NCBI RefSeq assembly: GCF_030913365.1 | Contig: NZ_CP133160.1 | Span: 372,001-436,000 of the forward strand | Length of the DNA stretch: 64,000 nt | From: Stenotrophomonas sp. 24(2023) | GTDB lineage: Bacteria; Pseudomonadota; Gammaproteobacteria; Xanthomonadales; Xanthomonadaceae | Direction of reading: 5' to 3' | Shown: positions 18,827 to 28,849 of the stretch, one piece after another | How the letters are laid out: each line of letters begins with the position of its first letter | Position numbering within the stretch: position 1 is the first letter of the stretch | Position numbers and translations under genes: made by a program | Notes under the pieces: generated by a model | The model's database searches: none | Seen by the model: only the letters and a program-made list of their open reading frames with translations | Told to the model about the DNA's origin: nothing

Positions 18827-19609
18827 TCAGCCCCCCTCGCCCTGCGCACCGGCCAGCCGGGCCATGCGCTGGGCATCGGCGAGGATGCCGCGCAGCAGGC
18901 GTACTTCCTGTTCGCTCGGCTCGGCCCGCAGGAACAGGCGGCGCAGCTTGCGCATGGCCGACTCCGGTGCGCGCCCCTTGTGGAAATCGATCTCGTCCAG
19001 GGTCTGGCCCAGCTGGCCGAAGAAGCTCTCCAGCTGGTCATGGCTGGCCGGCTGCTCGCGGAAGCCCGGGTCGGCCTCCGGCGCGGCCAGGGCCTGCGGC
19101 TGCACGCCCAGCAGGCGCATGCGCACTTCATAGGCCAGCACCTGCACGGCCGCCGCCAGGTTGAGCGAGCTGAAGGCCGGGTCGGACGGAATGTGCACGG
19201 CCGCGTGGCACAGCTGCAGTTCCTCGTTGGTCAGGCCGGTGCGCTCGCGCCCGAACACCACCGCCACCTCCGCGCCCTCGCCGGCGCGGTCGGCCACGCG
19301 CTGGGCAGCCACGGCCGGCAGCAGCTCTTCCAGCTGCACCCGGCGGGCCCGGGCGGTGCAGCCCAGCACCAGGTGGCAATCGGCCACCGCCTCGGCCAGG
19401 GTCGCCACCACGGGCGAGCCCCCCAGCACGTCCTCGGCGCCGGCCGAGCGGCGGAACGCCTCCTCGTCCAGCGGTTTTTCCGGGGCGACCAGCACCAGCC
19501 GGGCCAGGCCCATGGTCTTCAGCGCACGGGCGGCGGCGCCCATGTTGCCGGGGTGCTGGGTGCCGACCAGGACGAATCGGATGCGGGGAACGGCGGGAAA
19601 CTGGGACAT
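18827..19609 (-). CDS. trmJ: tRNA/rRNA 2'-O-methyltransferase, TrmJ type
   Basis: This 260-residue SPOUT-fold methyltransferase matches the TrmJ family, which makes 2'-O-methyl at position 32 of tRNAs. Family segments present are RFVLVGTQHPGNMGAAARALKTMG, VVFGRERTGLTNEEL (SAM-binding knot) and IPSDPAFSSLNLAAAVQV. The C-terminal helical extension of TrmJ is also present. It is divergent from suhB, which often neighbours it. Confidence 0.92.
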   Translation of the reverse strand: MSQFPAVPRIRFVLVGTQHPGNMGAAARALKTMGLARLVLVAPEKPLDEEAFRRSAGAEDVLGGSPVVATLAEAVADCHLVLGCTARARRVQLEELLPAVAAQRVADRAGEGAEVAVVFGRERTGLTNEELQLCHAAVHIPSDPAFSSLNLAAAVQVLAYEVRMRLLGVQPQALAAPEADPGFREQPASHDQLESFFGQLGQTLDEIDFHKGRAPESAMRKLRRLFLRAEPSEQEVRLLRGILADAQRMARLAGAQGEGG

Positions 19610-19729
19610 GAACAGGGAAATGGTCGAGCTGGACGATGAGCAATGGTAAACTGTGCAGCCGGCCCCTGCGCCGGACCCGCTCTTTTCCCCCGCCAGTTCC
19701 ATCCTTCTGCCTTCACGGGAGCCCACGCC

Positions 19730-20557
19730 ATGCAGAAACCCGCCGTCACCGTCATGGTCAAGGCCGCCCGCCTCGCCGGCAACGTCCTGTTGCGCAACAT
19801 CAACAAGCTCGAGGCCCTGAACGTGGTGCAGAAGGGGCGCATGGACTACGCCAGCGAAGTGGACGCGGACGCGGAAAAGGTCATCGTCAAGGAACTCAAG
19901 CGCGCCTACCCCGATTACGGCATCTTCGGCGAAGAAGGTGGCGTGCAGGGCGAGAGCCGTTACATGTGGGTGATCGACCCGCTGGACGGCACCAGCAACT
20001 ACCTGCGCGGCTTCCCGCACTACTGCGTGTCCATTGCCCTGGTCGAGAACGGCGAGCCGATCGACGCGGTCATCTTCGACCCGCTGCGCAACGAGCTGTT
20101 CACCGCCAGCCGCGGCGCCGGCGCGGTGTTCAACGACCGCCGCATCCGCGTGGCCGACCGCAAGGACCTGTCCGGCACCATGATCCATACCGGCTTCGCC
20201 CCGCGCGAGCGCGCCCGTGCCAGCAGCCAGCTCAAGGCCGTCGACGCCCTGCTGGTGCAGGCCGAGGACGTGCGCCGCACCGGTTCGGCCGCGCTGGACC
20301 TGGCCTACGTGGCCTGCGGCCGCGCCGATGCCTACTTCGAGGCCGGCGTGAAGGCATGGGACATCGCCGCCGGTGTGCTGCTGGTGCGTGAGGCCGGTGG
20401 CAAGGTCTGCGACTTCAAGGGCGCGACCCTGGCCCGCATGGACAACCGTGGCCCGGAGACCCAGCAGGTCGTGGCCGGCAACCTGAAGGTGGCCGAGTCG
20501 CTGCAGAAGGTGCTGGTGAACACCGGTTACGCGGCCGAGTTCGACGCGAAGTTCTGA
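19730..20557 (+). CDS. suhB: Inositol-1-monophosphatase
   Basis: This 275-residue enzyme hydrolyses inositol monophosphate; in E. coli SuhB also joins rRNA antitermination complexes. Metal-site motifs are complete: [24 protein letters not shown], and [16 protein letters not shown]. Length is standard. ATG 19730 is preceded by ACGGGAG. A terminator follows at 20585. Confidence 0.95.
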   Translation: MQKPAVTVMVKAARLAGNVLLRNINKLEALNVVQKGRMDYASEVDADAEKVIVKELKRAYPDYGIFGEEGGVQGESRYMWVIDPLDGTSNYLRGFPHYCVSIALVENGEPIDAVIFDPLRNELFTASRGAGAVFNDRRIRVADRKDLSGTMIHTGFAPRERARASSQLKAVDALLVQAEDVRRTGSAALDLAYVACGRADAYFEAGVKAWDIAAGVLLVREAGGKVCDFKGATLARMDNRGPETQQVVAGNLKVAESLQKVLVNTGYAAEFDAKF

Positions 20558-20584
20558 TTTTCCGCGTACACGCGGTTCAGCAAG

Positions 20585-20610
20585 ACGGCACCTGCGAGGG
20601 TGCCGTTTTT
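20585..20610 (+). terminator. Rho-independent terminator of suhB
   Basis: ACGGCACC / GGTGCCGT stem with a 6-base loop followed by TTTTTG, 27 bases after the suhB stop. Confidence 0.85.
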
Positions 20611-20640
20611 GTTTGTGGGCTCCGCACGGCGACGCCACGG

Positions 20641-20846
20641 GCGCCGACATGCCGGTAGCGCCGGGCCATGCCCGGCGGGTCGTTGCCGTGACCGCGGGAG
20701 GTGTCACGTGCGCCGACACGCCGGTAGCGCCGGGCCATGCCTGGCGGGTCGTTGCCGCGACCGCGGGGAGGTGTCACGTGCGCCGACGCGCCGGTAGCGC
20801 CGGGCCATGCCCGGCGGGTCGTTGCCGTGACCGCGGGGGGGGTGTC
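20641..20846. repeat. Three tandem ~70-bp units carrying a SMAG-type palindrome
   Basis: Three head-to-tail units of 69-70 bases each contain GTAGCGCCGGGCCATGCC, then GGCGGGTCGTTGCCG and a GTGTCACGTGCGCCGAC spacer. The GTAG of each begins near 20655, 20724 and 20794. The third unit is also the outer end of the large palindrome described next. Confidence 0.8.
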
Positions 20847-21352
20847 ACTTTCTTTGCGCGTGCAAAGAAAGTAACCAAAGAAACACGCCGCCGGGCCGCG
20901 AGCCGCCGTGCTGCGCACGCCGGTGCCCTGTGCTCCTCGGTCCGCCGAGGGACGGTGCGGAACTCGCTGCGCTCAGACACCCGCACCTCTTCGCCCTCGC
21001 CGGACCTGCGGTGCTCGGCTCGCTCCAAGGCGGACTGGAAGACCAAGATCAACGGCAACGGCATCCACGCATGGCGTGGATCTACCGGGTGCGGCTGTGG
21101 CCTTTGATCTGGATCCGCCTTGGAGCGAGCCGAGCATCGCAGGGGAATCAGGGGCGCAGAGGCGCCGGTGTCTGAGCGCAGCGAGTTCGGCGCCGTCCCC
21201 TGATTCACCGAGAAGCGCAGGGCACCGGTGCGCAGCACCGGCTCGCGGACGGCGGCGCGTTTCTTTTGGTTACTTTTCTTTGCGCGCGCAAAGAAAAGTG
21301 ACACCCCCCCCGCGGTCACGGCAACGCCCCTCCGGGCATGGCCCGACACTAC
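20794..21352. repeat. Large inverted-repeat element with ~235-bp arms
   Basis: The left arm (20794-21030) and right arm (21118-21352) are imperfect reverse complements over nearly their whole length. Shared segments, read inward from each end, are GTAG-SMAG, GTTGCCGTGACCGCGG, GTGTCAC, CTTTGCGCG-TGCAAAG, GTAACCAAA-GAAAC, AACTCGCTGCGCTCAGACAC and TGCTCGGCTCGCTCCAAGG. The 87-base centre holds another SMAG palindrome (about 21061-21085). No coding sequence is supported in it. It fills most of the 860-base gap between suhB and htpX. A RAYT-mobilised composite of REP elements is possible (inference). Confidence 0.85.
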
Positions 21353-21364
21353 CTGCGCCCAACG

Positions 21365-21391
21365 AAAAACGCCCGGCACAGGGCCGGGCGC
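21365..21391 (-). terminator. Rho-independent terminator of htpX
   Basis: GCGCCCGGCCCTGTGCCGGGC, read on the minus strand, forms a stem followed by TTTTTCG. It begins about 25 bases beyond the htpX stop codon. Confidence 0.85.
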
Positions 21392-21416
21392 TTCCGTTGC
21401 CACGGAGTAGCAGGGC

Positions 21417-22283
21417 TTACGCCACGGTCGAGGCCTGCAGCGCGGCGATGCGCTCTTCCAGCGGCGGGTGGCTCATGAACAGCTTGCGCGCGGTCGAACC
21501 GGCAATACCGAAGGCCGCGATCTGGGTCGGCAGGGTGCTCTGGCCGTGGTTGAGCTGCAGGCGCTGCAGCGCGGCGATCATCTTCTGACGGCCGGCCAGC
21601 GAGGCACCGCCAGCGTCGGCGCGGAACTCGCGGTGGCGCGAGAACCACATCGAGATCATGGTGGCGAACAGGCCGAATACCATCTCCAGCACGAACACGA
21701 TGATGAAGTAGGCGAAGCCGCGGCCACCACCTTCGCGGTTGCCCGACAGCGCGCTGTCGATGATGCCGCCGACCACGCGGGCCAACACGATCACGAAGGT
21801 GTTCAGCACACCCTGCAGCAGCGCCATGGTGATCATGTCACCGTTGGCGACGTGGGCGATCTCGTGACCCAGCACCGCTTCGGCCTCGTCCTCGCTCATG
21901 TTGTGCAGCAGGCCGGTGGACACCGCCACCAGCGCGTTGTTGCGGTTGGCGCCGGTAGCGAAGGCATTGATCTCCGGGCCTTCATACACCGCCACTTCCG
22001 GCATGCCGATACCGGCGGCCTTGGCCTGGCGCTCAACGGTGGCCAGCAGCCAGCGCTCGGTCGGGTTGCGCGGCTCGGTGATCACCACCGCACCGGTGGA
22101 GCGCTTGGCCATCCACTTGGACAGCAGAAGCGAGATGAAGGAACCACCGAAACCAAAGATGCCGGCCATGACCAGCAGGCCGCTCATCGAACGGGAGTCC
22201 ACGCCCAGGATGGACATCACGATGCCGGCGAGGATCAGCACCGCAAGGTTGGTGGCCAGGAACAGGGCTATACGGGTGAACAT
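21417..22283 (-). CDS. htpX: Heat-shock membrane zinc protease HtpX
   Basis: This 288-residue inner-membrane M48 protease degrades misfolded membrane proteins. Two N-terminal membrane helices (about 5-27 and 34-56) come first. The zinc motif [10 protein letters not shown] follows, then two more hydrophobic helices and the third ligand in the segment [12 protein letters not shown]. The C-terminus [12 protein letters not shown] is typical. Length matches E. coli HtpX. It is divergent from gluQ. Confidence 0.96.
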   Translation of the reverse strand: MFTRIALFLATNLAVLILAGIVMSILGVDSRSMSGLLVMAGIFGFGGSFISLLLSKWMAKRSTGAVVITEPRNPTERWLLATVERQAKAAGIGMPEVAVYEGPEINAFATGANRNNALVAVSTGLLHNMSEDEAEAVLGHEIAHVANGDMITMALLQGVLNTFVIVLARVVGGIIDSALSGNREGGGRGFAYFIIVFVLEMVFGLFATMISMWFSRHREFRADAGGASLAGRQKMIAALQRLQLNHGQSTLPTQIAAFGIAGSTARKLFMSHPPLEERIAALQASTVA

Positions 22284-22376
22284 GGAAGAATCCGGCTCTA
22301 AAAGGGTCGATATCGACCAATTTGCGGTGCGGTCAGCTTGAATTCAAGCGCCAACCTGACCGACGATTCAGCCAGC

Positions 22377-23297
22377 ATGACCTCCCCCATTCCCTGCGGC
22401 CGCTTCGCGCCCTCGCCGACCGGCCTGCTGCATCCCGGATCCCTGCTTGCCGCCTTCGGCAGCTGGCTGCTCGCCCGCCATCACGGCGGCCTGTGGCGGC
22501 TGCGCATCGAAGACGTCGACCCGCCGCGCACCGTGCCCGGTGCCGCGCAGGCCCAGCTGCAGGCACTGGCCGCATTCGGCCTGGCCGCCGATGGCCCGGT
22601 CCTGTGGCAGAGCGAACGTGGCGACGCCTACCAGGCTGCGCTGGACGTGCTGCTGGCCGGTGGCCAGGCCTTCGTCTGCCATTGCAGCCGCAGCGAACTG
22701 GCGGCCAGCGGCGGCATCCATCATCGCTGTGTGGCACGGCAACCGCGACCGGACCCCGCCGTCCGCTTCCGCGTGCCGCCGGACAGCCGCGTGCACTTCG
22801 ACGACGGCCTGCGTGGCCCGCAACAGCAGGATGTACATGCCGAGGTCGGCGACTTCGTGCTGCGCCGTGCCGATGGCTGCTGGGCCTACCAGCTGGCGGT
22901 GGTGGTCGATGATGCCGCACAGGGCGTGACCGAAGTGGTGCGCGGTGCCGATCTGCTCGACTCCACCGCACGGCAGATCCTGCTGCAACAGGCCCTGGGC
23001 CTGGCGATCCCCCGCTACTGGCACCTGCCGCTGCTGCTCGATGCGCCCGGCCACAAACTGTCCAAGTCACTGGCGGCGTTGCCGGTGGATGCCACCCACC
23101 CGCTGCCGGTACTGCGCGCGCTGTGGGCGCTGCTGGGCCAGCAGCCTGCCGCACTGGACGCGGCCACGACGCTGCCCGCGCTGCTGGACACTGCCTGCCA
23201 GGCCTTCAACCCCACCCGGCTGCCGCGCCAGGACATCCTGTTGCCGCCGGGCGCACTTTCCGCGCCGATGTTGCAGAATCCCCTTTCCCCCACCTGA
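22377..23297 (+). CDS. gluQ: Glutamyl-Q tRNA(Asp) synthetase
   Basis: This 306-residue truncated glutamyl-tRNA synthetase homologue attaches Glu to queuosine at position 34 of tRNA-Asp. GRFAPSPTGLLHPGSLLAA carries the HIGH-like motif and KLSKS the KMSKS motif. The zinc region reads CHCSRSEL...HHRC, so at least three cysteines remain. The anticodon-binding half of GluRS is absent, as expected. Start ATG 22377 matches the family. queG, for the last step of queuosine synthesis, lies about 10 kb downstream. Confidence 0.92.
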   Translation: MTSPIPCGRFAPSPTGLLHPGSLLAAFGSWLLARHHGGLWRLRIEDVDPPRTVPGAAQAQLQALAAFGLAADGPVLWQSERGDAYQAALDVLLAGGQAFVCHCSRSELAASGGIHHRCVARQPRPDPAVRFRVPPDSRVHFDDGLRGPQQQDVHAEVGDFVLRRADGCWAYQLAVVVDDAAQGVTEVVRGADLLDSTARQILLQQALGLAIPRYWHLPLLLDAPGHKLSKSLAALPVDATHPLPVLRALWALLGQQPAALDAATTLPALLDTACQAFNPTRLPRQDILLPPGALSAPMLQNPLSPT

Positions 23298-23313
23298 TCC
23301 CCGGAAACATCCC

Positions 23314-24054
23314 ATGACATCTCGCGTCGCACTGGTCACCGGCGGTACCGGCGGCATCGGCACTGCCATCTGCCAGCGCCTGGCCGAGCAGGGCCACCGG
23401 GTCGCCACCAACTACCGCGACGAGGCCAAGGCCCGCGCCTGGCAGCAGGCGATGGCCGAACGCGGCTACACCATCGCCATCTTCCCCGGCGATGTCGCCG
23501 AACCGGCCAGCGCCGACGCCCTGGTGCGCGCCGTGGAGGCCGAGCTGGGCCCGGTGGAGATCCTGGTCAACAACGCCGGCATCACCCGCGACACCACCTT
23601 CCACCGCATGCGCGTGGACCAGTGGCACGATGTCATCAACACCAACCTCAATTCGGTGTTCAACGTCACCCGCCCGGTCATCGAGGGCATGCGCCGCCGC
23701 GGCTGGGGCCGGGTCATCCAGATCAGCTCGATCAATGGCCTGAAGGGCCAGTACGGCCAGGCCAACTACGCCGCGGCCAAGGCCGGCATGCACGGGTTCA
23801 CGATCTCCCTGGCACGTGAGAACGCGGGCTTCGGCATCACCGTCAACACCATTTCCCCCGGCTACGTGGCCACCGACATGGTGATGGCGGTACCGGAGGA
23901 AGTACGCGCCAAGATCATCGCCGACATTCCCACCGGCCGCCTCGGCAAGCCGGAGGAAATCGCCTACGGCGTATCGTTCCTGGTGGCCGACGAAGCCGCC
24001 TGGATCACCGGCAGCAACCTGGACATCAACGGCGGCCACCACATGGGCTGGTAA
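23314..24054 (+). CDS. phaB: Acetoacetyl-CoA reductase (PHB synthesis)
   Basis: This 246-residue SDR reduces acetoacetyl-CoA to (R)-3-hydroxybutyryl-CoA with NADPH for polyhydroxybutyrate. The cofactor motif is TGGTGGIG, the NNAG motif is NNAGITRDTTFHRM, and the catalytic YAAAK lies after the active-site serine in QISSING. The family hallmarks NTNLNSVFNVTRPVIEGM and the C-terminal SNLDINGG(H)HM are those of PhaB rather than FabG. The PHB regulator phaR is next downstream. Synthase and thiolase genes are not in the window. Confidence 0.92.
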   Translation: MTSRVALVTGGTGGIGTAICQRLAEQGHRVATNYRDEAKARAWQQAMAERGYTIAIFPGDVAEPASADALVRAVEAELGPVEILVNNAGITRDTTFHRMRVDQWHDVINTNLNSVFNVTRPVIEGMRRRGWGRVIQISSINGLKGQYGQANYAAAKAGMHGFTISLARENAGFGITVNTISPGYVATDMVMAVPEEVRAKIIADIPTGRLGKPEEIAYGVSFLVADEAAWITGSNLDINGGHHMGW

Positions 24055-24094
24055 GGCCGCCCGCGGCGCGGGCGCCCTGCGGGGCTGCCCCTGC

Positions 24095-24215
24095 CGTTGG
24101 TCATGCTGCGCAGCACGCAACCCCTTGCTGCGCAACATGATTGGACGTGAAAGCCAAGCCTGGCGGGGGCTGGGGCGGTTGCAACGGCTGCTGCACTGCG
24201 CCATGCTGCGCGTCT
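24095..24215. promoter_or_regulatory. Possible PhaR operator region
   Basis: The 180-base gap before phaR has several short palindromes built from TGC and GCA: CTGCGCAG at 24106-24113, TTGCTGCGCAACA at 24125-24137, and CTGCACTGCG at about 24191. PhaR proteins bind TGC/GCA-rich sites and repress their own gene in other bacteria, so this is a reasonable operator. No good promoter boxes were resolved. Confidence 0.35.
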
Positions 24216-24236
24216 ACTGTGACGAGTGACCGCTTC

Positions 24237-24773
24237 ATGGCTGCGACCCGCATCATCAAGAAGTATCCGAACCGCCGTCTCTACGACACCGAAATTTCCA
24301 GCTACATCACCATCGAGGACGTGCGCCAGCTGATCCTGGACGGCGAGGACTTCGAAGTCCGCGACGCCAAGAGCGGCGACGACCTGACCCGTTCGGTCCT
24401 GCTGCAGATCATTGCCGACCAGGAACAGGACGGTGAGCCGATGCTGTCCACCCAGCTGCTGAGCCAGCTGATCCGCTTCTATGGCGATTCCCTGCAGGGC
24501 TTCATGGGCAACTACCTGGAGCGCAGCATGCAGGTCTTCCTGGACCAGCAGCAGCAGTTCCGCCAGCAGATGGGCAACCTGCTGGGCCAGACCCCGTGGG
24601 CGATGATGAACCAGCTGACCGAGCGCAACCTGGAGCTGTGGCAGGAATTCCAGCGCAGCATGGGCGCCGGCTGGGGCGGCCCGCGTGGCGGCACCGGTAC
24701 GGGCACCGGCACCGGTGGCACCACCGGCAAGCCGAACGAGCCGTCCGGTACCGGCGGCAAGACCCGCCGCTGA
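24237..24773 (+). CDS. phaR: Polyhydroxyalkanoate synthesis repressor PhaR
   Basis: This 178-residue regulator binds both PHB and DNA. The N-terminal DNA-binding domain has the family opening IIKKYPNRRLYDTEISSYITIEDV, followed by GEDFEVRDAKSGDDLTRSVLLQII. The middle is a Gln-rich coiled coil. The tail is a Gly/Thr-rich low-complexity stretch. ATG 24237 is chosen because the family starts just before IIKKYPNR. It follows phaB in the same direction. Confidence 0.95.
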   Translation: MAATRIIKKYPNRRLYDTEISSYITIEDVRQLILDGEDFEVRDAKSGDDLTRSVLLQIIADQEQDGEPMLSTQLLSQLIRFYGDSLQGFMGNYLERSMQVFLDQQQQFRQQMGNLLGQTPWAMMNQLTERNLELWQEFQRSMGAGWGGPRGGTGTGTGTGGTTGKPNEPSGTGGKTRR

Positions 24774-24796
24774 GCCCCGGTACGATCGCCCCAACG

Positions 24797-24824
24797 AAAA
24801 CGGCGCGCCCCTGGCGCGCCGTTT
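24797..24824. terminator. Bidirectional terminator between phaR and the TraB-family gene
   Basis: AAACGGCGCGCC / GGCGCGCCGTTT is a 12-bp stem with a short CCT loop between convergent genes, with a weak T-tract on either side. Confidence 0.75.
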
Positions 24825-24878
24825 CTGCATCCGGGCCCGGGCTGCGGTGTCCACCACCGCACCTTGCCTCGCGCATGT

Positions 24879-25829
24879 TCAGCGTTTCGGCTTGCACCCC
24901 GTGCACACGCGCTCGACCTTGTAGCCCTTCGCGCGCAGCTTCTCGACCACGCCATCGCTGCCCAGCAGGTGCAGGCTGCCCACCACCACCAGCGTCGTGC
25001 CCTGCCCGGCCTGCAGGTATGGCACCAGCTTGGGCAGCCATGCATCGTTGCGGCCGGTGTTGATGCGCTGGTACAGCTGTGGGTACTGCTGCTTCATCTG
25101 CACGGCCATGGTGTTCCACAGGTAGCGGTCATCGCCACGGCGCCAGGCCTCATGCAGGGCGCGCGACTGTTCATCGCCCTTGTCGGCCTGGTCCAGCGCT
25201 TCGGCCACCATCTGCCGCTGCTCGTTCGGCCCCATCCCGGCCAGCGTGCCGATCTGGGTGTCGATGTCTTCCAGCCCGCTGGCCGCCTTGCCGGCCTTGG
25301 CGGCGGCATCCATGAAATGGCGGTCCAGGCCTAGCGCCGGGTCCAGACCCATTTTCTGCATCTGCGATACCGAAATGCTCAGGCCGACGAACCAGGCCTG
25401 CATGCCCTGCATCTGCTCCAGCGGCAACCTGTTCGCCGCCGCATAGGCCTGCAGCTTCTGCCAGGTCGGGGCATCCAGGTCACGCTTGAGTTCACTGCCA
25501 TCGGTGCGGATCGCGGCCTGCACCATGCGGCTGGCCAGCTGCGGCGACTGCATGTCTTCCGGCGACAGTTCGAACACCAGCCGCTTGGCCGCGTCGAACG
25601 CCTGCTCGGCATCGGCCGACAACGGGTAGTCCTTGGGCGTCAGCAGATGGAAGGAACCCAGCAGATAGACCTTTGAATCGCCCAGGCCGGTGACTTTCCA
25701 CAGCAGCGGCACCGGTGGCGCGGCACTGGCAGGTGCGGCGGCAGGCGCATTGCGGGCAGTGGCCGCCAACGGGGCCAGCGCACAGGCGGCCAGCAACAGG
25801 GCGCTGCGCGCCAGCATCTTGATCGTCAT
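24879..25829 (-). CDS. TraB/GumN-family exported protein
   Basis: This 316-residue protein has a signal peptide (about 1-25). The TraB/PrgY/GumN family motifs are the GSFHLL near residue 58, the downstream FELSPEDM, and the near-terminal GSLHLLGSDGVVE. The GxxH motifs are thought to form a metalloprotease-like active site in this family. In Xanthomonas the homologue GumN sits at the end of the xanthan cluster; no gum genes are found here. It follows the DUF1684 lipoprotein by 2 bases. Confidence 0.85.
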   Translation of the reverse strand: MTIKMLARSALLLAACALAPLAATARNAPAAAPASAAPPVPLLWKVTGLGDSKVYLLGSFHLLTPKDYPLSADAEQAFDAAKRLVFELSPEDMQSPQLASRMVQAAIRTDGSELKRDLDAPTWQKLQAYAAANRLPLEQMQGMQAWFVGLSISVSQMQKMGLDPALGLDRHFMDAAAKAGKAASGLEDIDTQIGTLAGMGPNEQRQMVAEALDQADKGDEQSRALHEAWRRGDDRYLWNTMAVQMKQQYPQLYQRINTGRNDAWLPKLVPYLQAGQGTTLVVVGSLHLLGSDGVVEKLRAKGYKVERVCTGCKPKR

Positions 25830-25831
25830 GG

Positions 25832-26764
25832 TCAGCCCTCTCCTTCGGGCAGGTGGTAGGCCTTCTCGCCCGCTTCCACGCGCAGGTCCAGCCGGTTTTC
25901 CGGCGGCGCCAGCGGGCAGGTGGCAAACGCGGTGAACGCGCAGGGCGGGTTGTAGGCGTGATTGAAATCAACGGTGACGAAACCATCGGCACCGGGGGCG
26001 TCGGTATCCAGGTAGCGGCCGGCCGGGTAGCTGCCATGGCCACTGGTGCGGTCGGCGAAGATCAGGAACAGCGGGCGCCCCGGCTCCCCGATCGCCTCGA
26101 GCTTCCAATGGCGGCCATCGTGGTCGAACTCCACGGCGCCGGCATTGGGCATCGGCGTGGTCAGCCCGGTGATGTCCACGATCGGCAAGGTGGTGCCGGC
26201 AGGATGCGGCACGAAGCGCGCGCGTACCTGCCACTGCGGGCCACCCGGCCAGTACGTCAGCCCAGCGAAATCGCGCCGTGAAGGCGCATCGGCATGCTTC
26301 ACCCGCAGCGCATCGCGGTTGCCGCGGCGGATGATGCTCAGCTGGCCCTTGCCGCCATCAAAGCCCAGCAGCGTGGGCTGCGGGTCCTTGTCGGTCTGCA
26401 GGCGCACACGCCCCTTGACCGGCGTGTCCCCCAGGGTGACCTGCACGCCGGCTTCCGGCGTCAGCCACCACTGGCCCTGCTCACGGCTGAGCATGCCCAG
26501 GCGTTCCGGGCCGACGGCCAGGCGCACGCCACTGCCGGGCCCGCTGCCGATGAAATGCGCCTGCAGGTCCAGCCAGTGCAGCCCCACCAGCGCCGTCCAG
26601 CCGTCGGTGGCGGTCAGCGCCTGGTAACGCTGCACGCGCCACTGCTGCTGCGCGGCCTCGAACCCCGGGTCCACCGCCGCAGTGGCAGGCGGCGCCGGCG
26701 GCGGGCTGCAGCCCGCCACGGTGACCAGCCCGGCCAGCAGGCCACGCATTCCCCACTTGCCCAT
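25832..26764 (-). CDS. DUF1684-family lipoprotein
   Basis: This 310-residue protein has a lipobox (TVAGC, about residue 19). The DUF1684 signature is plain in the C-terminal half: DFNHAYNPPCAFTAFATCPLAPPENRL followed by AGEKAYH. Function of the family is unknown. GAGG lies upstream of ATG 26764; a later ATG 6 codons downstream (MRGLLAG) is an alternative. It lies 26 bases after mutL, probably in the same transcription unit. Confidence 0.85.
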   Translation of the reverse strand: MGKWGMRGLLAGLVTVAGCSPPPAPPATAAVDPGFEAAQQQWRVQRYQALTATDGWTALVGLHWLDLQAHFIGSGPGSGVRLAVGPERLGMLSREQGQWWLTPEAGVQVTLGDTPVKGRVRLQTDKDPQPTLLGFDGGKGQLSIIRRGNRDALRVKHADAPSRRDFAGLTYWPGGPQWQVRARFVPHPAGTTLPIVDITGLTTPMPNAGAVEFDHDGRHWKLEAIGEPGRPLFLIFADRTSGHGSYPAGRYLDTDAPGADGFVTVDFNHAYNPPCAFTAFATCPLAPPENRLDLRVEAGEKAYHLPEGEG

Positions 26765-26790
26765 CGATGATGTCCTCAACGCGAATGCGC

Positions 26791-28686
<1,896 letters not shown>

Positions 28687-28849
28687 GCGCACCCCCGACC
28701 GGTGGCCACAGGCAGGCGCGAACAGGGTGCACTACGGGGAACGGACGTCATGCCCCGATGATAGCGGAGGTCAGGCGGAGCCGCGCCGGAAACAGGTGCC
28801 AGGAACCCCGTCGCGGCCACGGTGCCGCCGGGACCCGGCCATCACCGGG

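Noticed and set aside
22321..22376. An earlier start for gluQ at 22338
   Set aside because: It would add residues with no family similarity; the usual N-terminus begins at 22377.
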